From an uncultured Bacteroidota bacterium (GTDB lineage Bacteria > Bacteroidota > Bacteroidia > Chitinophagales > Chitinophagaceae), in the NCBI GenBank assembly GCA_903851455.1, contig CAINOM010000527.1, forward strand, positions 1 to 5,487: a stretch of 5,487 bases of DNA, read 5' to 3'. Under the pieces are notes generated by a model. The model did not search any database. It had not been told where the DNA came from and saw only the letters and a list, made by a program, of their open reading frames with translations. Below, piece after piece: positions 1 through 5,223 of the stretch (its first letter is position 1; every line of letters begins with the position of its first letter). Made by a program: the position numbers and the translations under genes.

Positions 1-1
1 G

Positions 2-475
2 GTAGTTTATGACCATTTCGAGAATAAAGAAGCTATACTTACTGTTTTTAACCGTCGTGGATTTCAGCTGCTGGCAGATGAACTAAAAGCGGCTAAAGCA
101 ACCAAAACCGATGCGAAGGAGCAACTGGAAACAATAGCCTTTGCGTATTGGGAATTTGCATTTCAGCACAAAGAGTATTACCAGCTTATGTTTGGCCTGG
201 GAATGCCCGGTTGTGAGGAGCTAGCAAAGGTACCGGAGTTGATGGCCTTTATGGAGGTGATGAGCTCTACCATAGGGCAGGTAGTTTCGGAAGGGAACAA
301 TAAGACAGCAGATGTGATCCTTAAAGTACGTTCCTTCTGGTCTACGATCCACGGGCTGGTTTCCATAAATCTCCTGGCGCCACCATCGGCACATGAAGGT
401 GTTTCTAAGGACCAGATGAACAAAATGATACTAAACGATTTTATGAATGGCTTTTTAAAAGGGCTGACAGAATAG
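2..475 (+). CDS. TetR/AcrR-family transcriptional regulator, WHG-type C-terminal domain (5' end missing)
   Basis: This is the 3' part of a ligand-responsive DNA-binding repressor; 157 codons are visible, read in frame from base 2 to the TAG at 473-475. The first residues, VVYDHFENKEAIL, are the end of a TetR helix-turn-helix (the usual pattern is Y-x-HF-x-sKE-x-L), so only about 40 N-terminal residues should lie upstream of the window. The C-terminal ligand-binding and dimerisation part carries FAFQHKEYYQLMFG (near bases 158-199) and W-S-T-I-H-G at 338-355, the W-x3-HG signature of the WHG (TetR_C_33-like) domain. In this superfamily a small, often lipophilic, ligand releases the repressor from its operator. 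The gene ends 111 bases before a co-oriented YceI operon, and a palindrome lies in that gap, so control of that operon and possibly of itself is a reasonable inference. The ligand cannot be read from the sequence. Confidence 0.9.
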   Translation, partial: VVYDHFENKEAILTVFNRRGFQLLADELKAAKATKTDAKEQLETIAFAYWEFAFQHKEYYQLMFGLGMPGCEELAKVPELMAFMEVMSSTIGQVVSEGNNKTADVILKVRSFWSTIHGLVSINLLAPPSAHEGVSKDQMNKMILNDFMNGFLKGLTE

Positions 476-487
476 CTATAATTTTTA

Positions 488-519
488 CTGAATAAGTTAA
501 CACTGTTAGCATAAATTTC
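488..519 (+). promoter_or_regulatory. Possible promoter of the YceI operon
   Basis: TAAATTTC at 512-519 matches seven of the eight positions of the Bacteroidota -7 consensus TAnnTTTG. The -33 side is weak: CTG at 488-490, 21 bases upstream, stands where TTG or TTTG is expected. The surrounding 476-586 gap is strongly AT-rich and has no open reading frame of note. A promoter is expected here because a five-gene operon follows, but the exact boxes are uncertain. Confidence 0.3.
496..510. promoter_or_regulatory. Candidate TetR-type operator palindrome
   Basis: The core TAACA-C-TGTTA (498-508) is a perfect inverted repeat with a one-base centre. One further outer pair (G496 with C510) gives a 15-bp site with six of seven pairs matched. 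The size and symmetry fit a TetR-family operator, and it lies 20 bases after the repressor stop codon, upstream of the YceI operon. It also sits directly before a possible -7 box (TAAATTTC, 512-519), where a bound repressor would block RNA polymerase. The role is inferred from position and symmetry only. Confidence 0.4.
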
Positions 520-586
520 AATATTAAATAAATTAACGTAATAAAATTCAATAACTCAATTAACAACCAAAAACAAACCAAAAAAA

Positions 587-1156
587 ATGAAAAGGATTTC
601 AATTTTCGCGACAGGATTACTCTTATCAGTGTCATCAATGGCACAAACATGGTCTATTGACAAAGCTCATTCGCGCATAGGATTTGGCATTACCCACCTA
701 GGCATTAATGAGATAGACGGAGACTTCAAAGTATTTGACGGTAAGATCACATCTGCCAAAGGCGATTTTTCTGATGCGACCATCGAGTTTTCTGCAGATA
801 TGAACTCTATAAACACAGACGTAGAGGCCCGTGACAAACACCTGAAAAGCGCGGATTTTTTCGATGTAGCTAATAATCCGACGATGACCTTTAAGAGTAC
901 TTCTTTTAAGAAAGAGAAAGGGAATAAATATCATGTAACCGGTAACCTGACCATGCATGGCGTGACCAAACTGGTGACCCTTGAAGCGGTACTTGTGGGC
1001 ACTACGGTGCACCCGATGACGAAGAAGGAAATGGCTGGTTTCAGGATCACTGGTATCATCAACCGTATGGACTTTGGTGTAGGCTCAACAATGCCTGGCC
1101 CAATGCTGGCAGAGCAGGTGGAATTACAGGCAAATACAGAATTCAGTAAAGACTAA
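587..1156 (+). CDS. YceI family protein, exported (paralog A)
   Basis: This 189-residue protein belongs to the YceI family, lipocalin-like beta-barrels that bind polyisoprenoid or other long amphipathic lipids in a central hydrophobic pocket. Residues 1-19 form a Sec signal peptide (KR, a hydrophobic stretch, then SMA before Q20), so the mature protein is probably periplasmic. Family landmarks are DKAHS near residues 25-29, GDFKVFDG at 45-52, RDKHLKSADFFDV at 82-94, GNLTMHGVTK at 119-128 and NRMDFGV at 159-165; the length is typical. The start is the first ATG after an A-rich leader, and no Shine-Dalgarno site is evident, as is usual in Bacteroidota. It is the first gene of the operon, and only 5 bases separate its stop from the next YceI gene. 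It resembles the third paralog (2952-3497) much more than its immediate neighbour. The bound ligand is unknown. Confidence 0.93.
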   Translation: MKRISIFATGLLLSVSSMAQTWSIDKAHSRIGFGITHLGINEIDGDFKVFDGKITSAKGDFSDATIEFSADMNSINTDVEARDKHLKSADFFDVANNPTMTFKSTSFKKEKGNKYHVTGNLTMHGVTKLVTLEAVLVGTTVHPMTKKEMAGFRITGIINRMDFGVGSTMPGPMLAEQVELQANTEFSKD

Positions 1157-1161
1157 GGAAT

Positions 1162-1698
1162 ATGAAAAAAATAATTGGCTCACTGGCAGCCGCGCTTTTA
1201 TTGGCAGTAACGTCTGCCTTTGCTCCCGCGCAGGGCTGGCAGATCACGGACAAGTATACGGTGCGTTTTACCGGTGGCGGCGAGGTAGGCGGAATTTTTA
1301 AAACCCTGAAGGGGACGATATTGTTTGATGAGCAGCATCCTGATGGCTCGAGTTTTGAACTCACTATCGATGTAGCCTCGATAAATACCGGCAACGGGCT
1401 GATGAATACGCACGCCAAAAGTGCAGAGTGGTTTGATGCAGCCCAATACCCCTTGATAAAATTCACGTCAAAGAAAATTGCAAAAACCGCGGGCGGCTAC
1501 ACGGTGACCGGCGACATGGAGATTCATGGTGTGAAAAAGGAAATGACGTTGCCGTTCAGCTTTAAGAGCAGTGGTGCAGCCGGTACATTCAGCGGCGCGT
1601 TCACCATCAACCGCAATGACTTTCATATAGGCAAGCCGGGTGGCGATGTTGATGAGAAAATTAAACTGGACCTGACAGTGCCAGTGGTAAAAAAATAA
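1162..1698 (+). CDS. YceI family protein, exported, divergent (paralog B)
   Basis: This 178-residue protein is a second exported YceI-like lipid-binding barrel. A signal peptide covers about residues 1-21 (KK, an Ala/Leu-rich core, then AFA before P22; cleavage after APA at 23 is also possible). The domain is seen in GGIFKTLKGTILFD at 43-56, SINTGN at 73-78, HAKSAEWFDAAQYPLIKF at 84-101, GDMEIHGVKKEMTLPF at 117-132 and INRNDFHIG at 149-157. Compared with the other two paralogs it lacks the HS pair in the first strand and the RD-x-HLK motif, has EWFDA in place of DFFDV, and has a much shorter loop before the INRNDF strand. It is therefore a different YceI subfamily, not a recent duplicate. The start ATG lies just after an AAGGA that overlaps the upstream stop codon, so translation is probably coupled to paralog A. 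Confidence 0.9.
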   Translation: MKKIIGSLAAALLLAVTSAFAPAQGWQITDKYTVRFTGGGEVGGIFKTLKGTILFDEQHPDGSSFELTIDVASINTGNGLMNTHAKSAEWFDAAQYPLIKFTSKKIAKTAGGYTVTGDMEIHGVKKEMTLPFSFKSSGAAGTFSGAFTINRNDFHIGKPGGDVDEKIKLDLTVPVVKK

Positions 1699-1717
1699 TG
1701 CTTAAAAAGATCGGACT

Positions 1718-2113
1718 ATGTTAAAACGATTGTTATTGCTGGGCGTTACTTCCGGGGTGTTAGCCGGGATCGTGGCGCTGATTTACCAGAAGGTATATTC
1801 TTCATCAGTGGGCGCAGATTTTTCGACCGTGGCGACGCCGGTGGGTATAATGGTATCCAATATCGTTGGGTGCATGGTTGCGGCGTTGGGGTACTGGATA
1901 CTGAGCAAGTGGCTGAAAGGCAAGACGGAGATCGTGTTCAATTTTATTTTCGTGATCCTCTCTTTTGCCAGTATGCTTCCGGTCTTTGCTGCCAAGCTGC
2001 CGCTTACCATTAATTCGCCTGAACTGTTTCCCGGGCTGGCGATACCGATGCACTTTTTCCCGGCATTGGCATGGTCTACACTGGAGCCATTGTTTATAAA
2101 GAATGGAGAATAG
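1718..2113 (+). CDS. Small four-helix integral membrane protein, function unknown
   Basis: I do not recognise a characterised family for this 131-residue protein. The sequence predicts four transmembrane segments at about residues 4-23, 41-64, 72-92 and 104-125, joined by short loops, with the positive charges (K3, R4, K64, K67, K69) placed as in an inner-membrane protein. Residues that could matter are P41-x-G43 at the start of helix 2 and the proline- and aromatic-rich stretch PGLAIPMHFFPALAW at 105-119 in helix 4. It might belong to one of the small four-helix DUF families (DUF6069-like), but this is unverified. The gene starts 19 bases after the second YceI gene and is followed by a hairpin repeat directly after its TAG stop. 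Its place between exported YceI proteins and cytosolic products makes a membrane partner of the YceI proteins an attractive but untested idea. Confidence 0.8.
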   Translation: MLKRLLLLGVTSGVLAGIVALIYQKVYSSSVGADFSTVATPVGIMVSNIVGCMVAALGYWILSKWLKGKTEIVFNFIFVILSFASMLPVFAAKLPLTINSPELFPGLAIPMHFFPALAWSTLEPLFIKNGE

Positions 2114-2114
2114 A

Positions 2115-2167
2115 GACCTCTCCCCGGCCCTCTCCGGGGGAGAGGGTGAGGAGGAGTGAGTTGCGTA
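2115..2167 (+). repeat. REP-like interspersed hairpin repeat, copy 1
   Basis: A 53-base GC-rich element starts one base after the stop codon of the membrane protein. Its core is the hairpin CCCTCTCC (2128-2135), loop GGG, GGAGAGGG (2139-2146), preceded by a second CCTCTCCCC arm (2118-2126) that could pair with the same right arm. An ungapped comparison with 5224-5276 gives 43 identical of 53 bases in the same orientation. No T-run follows on the plus strand, so a standard terminator is unlikely. Inside an operon such an element may shape mRNA stability or the relative expression of the flanking genes; that role is inferred. Confidence 0.75.
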
Positions 2168-2195
2168 TAGAGTTTAAGATAAAAATAATGACTCA

Positions 2196-2930
2196 ATGAA
2201 AATAGATATCTGGTCAGACATAATGTGCCCGTTTTGCTACATAGGCAAGAGGAAACTGGAGGGCGCACTGGCGAAATTTGAACACAAAGACGATGTAGAG
2301 ATCGTATGGCATAGCTTTCAGCTGGACCCGACCATGGCGTATGAGGCGGGAAAAGATATTCATACCTACCTGGCCGACCGCAAAGGGCAAACGCGCGATT
2401 GGTCTGTAATGGTGCACAACCAAATGACCGAGACTGCCAGGCGTGAGGGGCTTACCTACAATTTTGATACGGCCATCATCGCCAACTCTTTTGATGCACA
2501 TAGGCTGATACAACTTGCAAAGACGAAGGGATTGGCAGATGCAGCTGAAGAGCGGCTGTTTCGCGCATACTTTACGGAGGGTAAGAATATCAGCGATCAC
2601 AATACCCTGATGCAGATAGGCATGGAGATAGGGCTAGGTGTTATAGAGGTAGGGGAGATGCTGAACAGCGATGCCTTTGCGGCTGAAGTACATGCAGATA
2701 TTCACAAGGCGCAGGTATTAGGAATACGCGGTGTGCCGTTCTTCCTGCTCGATGAGAAGTATGGGATATCCGGTGCGCAACCGGTAGAAGTATTTACCGA
2801 TGGCCTGCAGCAGGCATGGGCGATACACGAAAGAGCAAAGCAAACAATAAAGAATGATACAAACGGTGCAGTATGCACGCCGGATGGCGTTTGCGAACCT
2901 GCAGGCAATGCAATAATTCAAAACAATTAA
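2196..2930 (+). CDS. FrnE/DsbA-like thioredoxin-fold oxidoreductase
   Basis: This 244-residue protein belongs to the DsbA-like FrnE group (COG2761 type): a thioredoxin fold with a helical insertion that performs thiol-disulfide exchange or isomerisation. The N-terminus MKIDIWSDIMCPFC places the CPFC active site at residues 11-14 directly after the first strand; no signal peptide precedes it, so it should act in the cytosol. The helical insertion spans roughly 50-165. The cis-proline loop follows in GIRGVPFFLLDE (G179-V180-P181), then SGAQPVEVF at 192-200. An extra cysteine pair, C227 and C233 (CTPDGVC), lies near the C-terminus; a C-terminal cysteine pair is also known in the Deinococcus FrnE protein, there with CX4C spacing. 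The start is the ATG at 2196, which leaves the normal short lead-in to the CPFC strand. The gene follows the hairpin repeat by 28 bases and precedes the cytosolic YceI gene by 21. The substrate is unknown. Confidence 0.92.
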   Translation: MKIDIWSDIMCPFCYIGKRKLEGALAKFEHKDDVEIVWHSFQLDPTMAYEAGKDIHTYLADRKGQTRDWSVMVHNQMTETARREGLTYNFDTAIIANSFDAHRLIQLAKTKGLADAAEERLFRAYFTEGKNISDHNTLMQIGMEIGLGVIEVGEMLNSDAFAAEVHADIHKAQVLGIRGVPFFLLDEKYGISGAQPVEVFTDGLQQAWAIHERAKQTIKNDTNGAVCTPDGVCEPAGNAIIQNN

Positions 2931-2951
2931 TAACCATAAAAACAAAAAAAA

Positions 2952-3497
2952 ATGAGCAACACAAAATGGGTATTAGACCCAACGCACTCTGAAGTGCATT
3001 TCAAAGTAAGACACCTGGTATCGCATGTAAGCGGACAGTTTAAAAAATTCGACGCGACCGTAGAAACAGACGGTGATGATATCGCCACTGCCAAGGTGCA
3101 TTTTACGGCAGAGATAGATTCTGTATCTACCAACAATGAACAGCGTGACGGACACCTGAAAAACGGCGACTTTTTTGACGTTACCAATCATCCGCAGCTG
3201 ATATTTGACAGCACTAAGATGGAAAAAGTAAATGACGAAAATTATAAAATGCACGGTGTGCTGAACATGCGCGGCGTAAAGAAAGACGTGGTGCTTGACG
3301 TAACATTCGGTGGCATAGCACCCGATCCATGGGGCAATATGCGCTCGGGATTTGGTGTTACCGGCAAGGTGAACCGTATGGATTATGGTGTAAGCTTCGG
3401 CGGCGTATCAGAGACAGGCGCTATAATGCTTGGGCATGACGTAACAATAAGCGCCAACGCAGAGTTTGTTAAAGAAAAGGCGGCTGCGTTAGCTTAG
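2952..3497 (+). CDS. YceI family protein, cytosolic (paralog C)
   Basis: This 181-residue protein is the third YceI barrel of the cluster. It begins MSNTKWVLDPTHSEVHFKVRH and goes straight into the first beta-strand, with no signal peptide, so it should stay in the cytosol. All canonical landmarks are present: D9 and HS at 12-13, GQFKKFD at 28-34, RDGHLKNGDFFDV at 65-77, GVLNMRGVKKDV at 102-113, SGFGVTGKVNRMDYGV at 132-147 and ISANAEF at 166-172. It lines up well with paralog A, and the two share RD-x-HLK, DFFDV and NRMD[FY]GV. The start is the ATG after an A-rich leader. It is the last gene of the operon; a heptamer tandem repeat and an intrinsic terminator follow. In the family it would bind an isoprenoid or other lipid ligand; the presence of a cytosolic and two exported forms in one operon is notable. 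Confidence 0.94.
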   Translation: MSNTKWVLDPTHSEVHFKVRHLVSHVSGQFKKFDATVETDGDDIATAKVHFTAEIDSVSTNNEQRDGHLKNGDFFDVTNHPQLIFDSTKMEKVNDENYKMHGVLNMRGVKKDVVLDVTFGGIAPDPWGNMRSGFGVTGKVNRMDYGVSFGGVSETGAIMLGHDVTISANAEFVKEKAAALA

Positions 3498-3501
3498 TTT
3501 A

Positions 3502-3525
3502 CAGTCGGCAGTGTGCAGTTTGCAG
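3502..3525 (+). repeat. Short tandem repeat with 7-bp period (CAGTNNG)
   Basis: Three consecutive heptamers, CAGTCGG (3502-3508), CAGTGTG (3509-3515) and CAGTTTG (3516-3522), are followed by a partial fourth unit CAG (3523-3525). Units share CAGT and a final G and vary at two positions. The array sits between the stop codon of the last operon gene and the terminator, so it is in the 3' untranslated part of the mRNA. I recall similar CAGTnnG arrays in intergenic DNA of other Bacteroidota, but have not checked this. Confidence 0.6.
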
Positions 3526-3534
3526 AAGCGTATT

Positions 3535-3567
3535 AAAAATTCCATGCTCTACAGGCATGGAATTTTT
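3535..3567 (+). terminator. Intrinsic terminator of the YceI operon
   Basis: A 13-bp perfect stem pairs AAAAATTCCATGC (3535-3547) with GCATGGAATTTTT (3555-3567) around a 7-base loop (3548-3554). The run of six T residues at 3563-3568 gives the U-tract, and the matching A-run on the left means it could also act on the opposite strand. It lies 38 bases after the stop codon of the third YceI gene and ends the operon before the lipoprotein gene. Confidence 0.88.
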
Positions 3568-3598
3568 TATTTATGCCGCATTTTAATAATTGCAATAC

Positions 3599-3614
3599 TC
3601 AGTATAAATACTGA
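3599..3614. promoter_or_regulatory. Perfect inverted repeat upstream of the lipoprotein gene, possible operator
   Basis: TCAGTAT (3599-3605) and ATACTGA (3608-3614) are perfect 7-bp inverted arms around AA. The site lies 63 bases before the chosen start codon of the lipoprotein gene and 31 bases beyond the operon terminator, that is, in the expected promoter region. No U-tract immediately follows the short stem at terminator spacing, and the AT-rich arms suit a protein-binding site better than an RNA hairpin. No convincing TAnnTTTG box was found around it. The binding protein is unknown. Confidence 0.35.
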
Positions 3615-3677
3615 TTTTTTGTGTCTGGCCAACCTATGAAGCGGCAACTGTGTCTATATTGCAAACAAAGCATTCTT

Positions 3678-4712
3678 ATGAAAAAAGCATTTCTTTCCCT
3701 ATTGCTGGTGGCCTGTGTCGCTGTTGCCGCGGTAATATCCTGCAAGAAGGTAGTGAGTAATCCCACTACGATCATCAATAGTTCGCAATCGCTGAACCAG
3801 TTGTTTGCAGGGCTGCGGTATATGCCGCAGAGCATGAGTGTGCAGGCGGGTAGGGATACTGTGGTGTACGGTACCAATGGCACGCTGCTTCATTTTTATG
3901 TAAACTCGTTTAAGACAGCCACTGGAAGTGTTATCACGAGTGGCACGATAAATTTACAATTAGTGGAAATGTACAAGGCGCGCGATATCATATGCAATCG
4001 CGCCTCAACTATGGCAAACGGGAAGATACTGGCGAGTGGTGGACAAGTTTCAATAAACGCGAGCATGGATGGGCAAACAGTATACACGAACGGATACGGA
4101 ATTGGATTTCCGCACGCAAATTCGTCAGGTACGCACATGGCGCTGTTTTACGGAGGAACAGGAAATGATGATTCTGTAACTACATGGTCGCAGAGTGATA
4201 CGACAAATCTGGGTAATGTCGCTCATGGTACTACTTCGGATTCAACAAGTTCCGGGCATGGTGCAGCAATGTTTATTTTCGATTCCTGTACGAATTTTAC
4301 TTACATTAATTGCGACTGCTTTTATAACAATGATTCGCCGAAAACGTCAGTTAATATAATACTACCGGACACTACTTTTAATCCTGGTAACACCCAGGTT
4401 TTTGTGGTTTTGCACAATATTAGCGTGTGGGGCAGTATACCTGATACAACCATTGCTGTACTAACTAGTTATGATAATACGGGTTCTTCAAACTACGTCG
4501 CCGCGACGAACACACTCACTGTAAAAACTGAAGGACAAACTAATACTATTCCGGCGGGACTAAACTATGAACTTGTGGTGATTACCAATAAGAATGGCCA
4601 GTTTTATTACTGGGAAACAACAGGTGTAGTCCCGCATAATGGAATAATCGTTAATGCAGCCCTTGCACCGGAATCGCCGAGTGATATTGCATCGCGGCTA
4701 TTGGGGTTATGA
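3678..4712 (+). CDS. Bacteroidota surface-type lipoprotein, function unknown
   Basis: This gene encodes a 344-residue predicted lipoprotein. The start chosen is the ATG at 3678, because it gives a proper lipoprotein signal peptide: MKK, a hydrophobic core, and the lipobox VISC with C22, followed by KK as in many Bacteroidota lipoproteins; an in-frame ATG at 3621 would add 19 residues that spoil the signal. The mature chain is rich in Ser, Thr, Asn and Gly and appears all-beta. Residues about 57-130 contain a pattern I associate with a widespread but poorly characterised Bacteroidota extracytoplasmic domain: VEMYKARDII (96-105), then NRASTMANGKILASGGQV (107-124). A second conserved-looking block is SCTNFTYINCDCFYN at 203-217 with C204, C212 and C214, followed by beta-rich sequence to the C-terminus. 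No enzyme motif or sorting domain was seen. Terminators on both sides show that it is a single-gene unit. Surface attachment is inferred; the function is unknown. Confidence 0.85.
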   Translation: MKKAFLSLLLVACVAVAAVISCKKVVSNPTTIINSSQSLNQLFAGLRYMPQSMSVQAGRDTVVYGTNGTLLHFYVNSFKTATGSVITSGTINLQLVEMYKARDIICNRASTMANGKILASGGQVSINASMDGQTVYTNGYGIGFPHANSSGTHMALFYGGTGNDDSVTTWSQSDTTNLGNVAHGTTSDSTSSGHGAAMFIFDSCTNFTYINCDCFYNNDSPKTSVNIILPDTTFNPGNTQVFVVLHNISVWGSIPDTTIAVLTSYDNTGSSNYVAATNTLTVKTEGQTNTIPAGLNYELVVITNKNGQFYYWETTGVVPHNGIIVNAALAPESPSDIASRLLGL

Positions 4713-4760
4713 CATAAATAAACAAGCCAGCCCTGATCGGGACTGGCTTGTTTATTTATG
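4713..4760. terminator. Bidirectional terminator between convergent genes
   Basis: A long hairpin begins one base after the lipoprotein stop codon. CATAAATAAACAAGCCAG (4713-4730) pairs perfectly over 18 bp with 4743-4760; after one C/A mismatch two further C-G pairs close on the loop TGATCG (4734-4739). The outer part is A-rich on the left and T-rich on the right, so each strand has a GC-rich upper stem followed by a U-rich tail. It separates the plus-strand lipoprotein gene from the minus-strand MaoC gene, whose stop codon is at 4767-4769. Confidence 0.9.
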
Positions 4761-4766
4761 TATTTC

Positions 4767-5180
4767 TTATGCCCACACATACTGCTTCTTATTCAGCAGC
4801 AGCGCTTCGCCGGCAATGGTCTGCTCGCCGGTGGCGGCATCATATACGGCACACTCATAAAGGATGCGGTTCTTTTCTTTAATGATCTCTTTTACTTTTA
4901 TCACTGCTTCGTAAGTAGTATCTACAAACATTGGCTTGAGCCATTTGATGTTCTGGCTCATGTACACATGACCATCAGCATACCAAAGCGCACCGAATAT
5001 CTTAGTGAATACACTGGCACCGAGGAAGCCATGAATGATGTTGCGGCCAAACATACTTGCTTTGCCAGCAGCAGCATCAATGTGCAGGGGGTTGGTATCG
5101 CCGCTTACGCGCGCATAAGTGTCCACATCATCCTGCGTATAGCTGTATTTGTGGCGGAATTCGTCTCCGATCTGTAACAT
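4767..5180 (-). CDS. MaoC-like (R)-specific enoyl-CoA hydratase (PhaJ-like)
   Basis: This 137-residue hot-dog-fold protein should hydrate trans-2-enoyl-CoA to (R)-3-hydroxyacyl-CoA in the cytosol, a link between fatty-acid oxidation and routes using R-hydroxyacyl groups. The hydratase motif is clear: YARVSGDTNPLHIDAAAGKAS (22-42) holds the catalytic pair D28 and H33, equivalent to the Asp and His of Aeromonas PhaJ, followed by IIHGFLGAS at 48-56. Length is typical of single-domain PhaJ proteins. The start is set at the ATG whose complement is 5178-5180 (MLQIGDEF), which is where family members begin; an upstream in-frame ATG at 5279 would add 33 residues encoded by the hairpin repeat and the promoter region, and is unlikely. 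A -7-like box TACTTTCG at 5211-5204 also favours the shorter form. Other MaoC-fold proteins share this motif, so the exact substrate is uncertain. Confidence 0.9.
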   Translation of the reverse strand: MLQIGDEFRHKYSYTQDDVDTYARVSGDTNPLHIDAAAGKASMFGRNIIHGFLGASVFTKIFGALWYADGHVYMSQNIKWLKPMFVDTTYEAVIKVKEIIKEKNRILYECAVYDAATGEQTIAGEALLLNKKQYVWA

Positions 5181-5203
5181 AGTTTTGTGTGTTTTTTTGT
5201 GGG

Positions 5204-5211
5204 CGAAAGTA
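5204..5211 (-). promoter_or_regulatory. Probable -7 box of the MaoC-like gene
   Basis: Read on the minus strand the sequence is TACTTTCG, which matches the Bacteroidota TAnnTTTG box at seven of eight positions. It lies 23 bases before the ATG at 5180, giving a short leader. The -33 region is only a T-tract (complement of 5214-5223), with no TTG, so the call rests on the -7 box and position. Confidence 0.45.
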
Positions 5212-5223
5212 ATGAAAAAAAAA

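Noticed and set aside
178..423. Minus-strand open frame of 81 codons inside the TetR gene
   Set aside because: It is the antisense shadow of a clearly coding TetR/WHG sequence and has no recognisable domain.
1698..1724. Eight-codon ORF (MLKKIGLC) starting in the TAATG junction after paralog B
   Set aside because: It overlaps the real start of the membrane protein in another frame and has no support beyond an ATG and a stop; a frameshift is not needed to explain the membrane protein.
1783..2268. Minus-strand open frame of 161 codons over the membrane protein and the repeat
   Set aside because: It runs through the hairpin repeat and antisense to the four-helix protein; its translation shows low-complexity proline-rich sequence from the repeat and no domain.
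3621..3677. 19-residue N-terminal extension of the lipoprotein
   Set aside because: It would put charged and cysteine-containing residues ahead of a normal lipoprotein signal peptide that starts at 3678.
4758..5177. Plus-strand open frame of 139 codons over the MaoC gene
   Set aside because: The opposite strand encodes a textbook hydratase motif with catalytic Asp and His, so this frame is a shadow.
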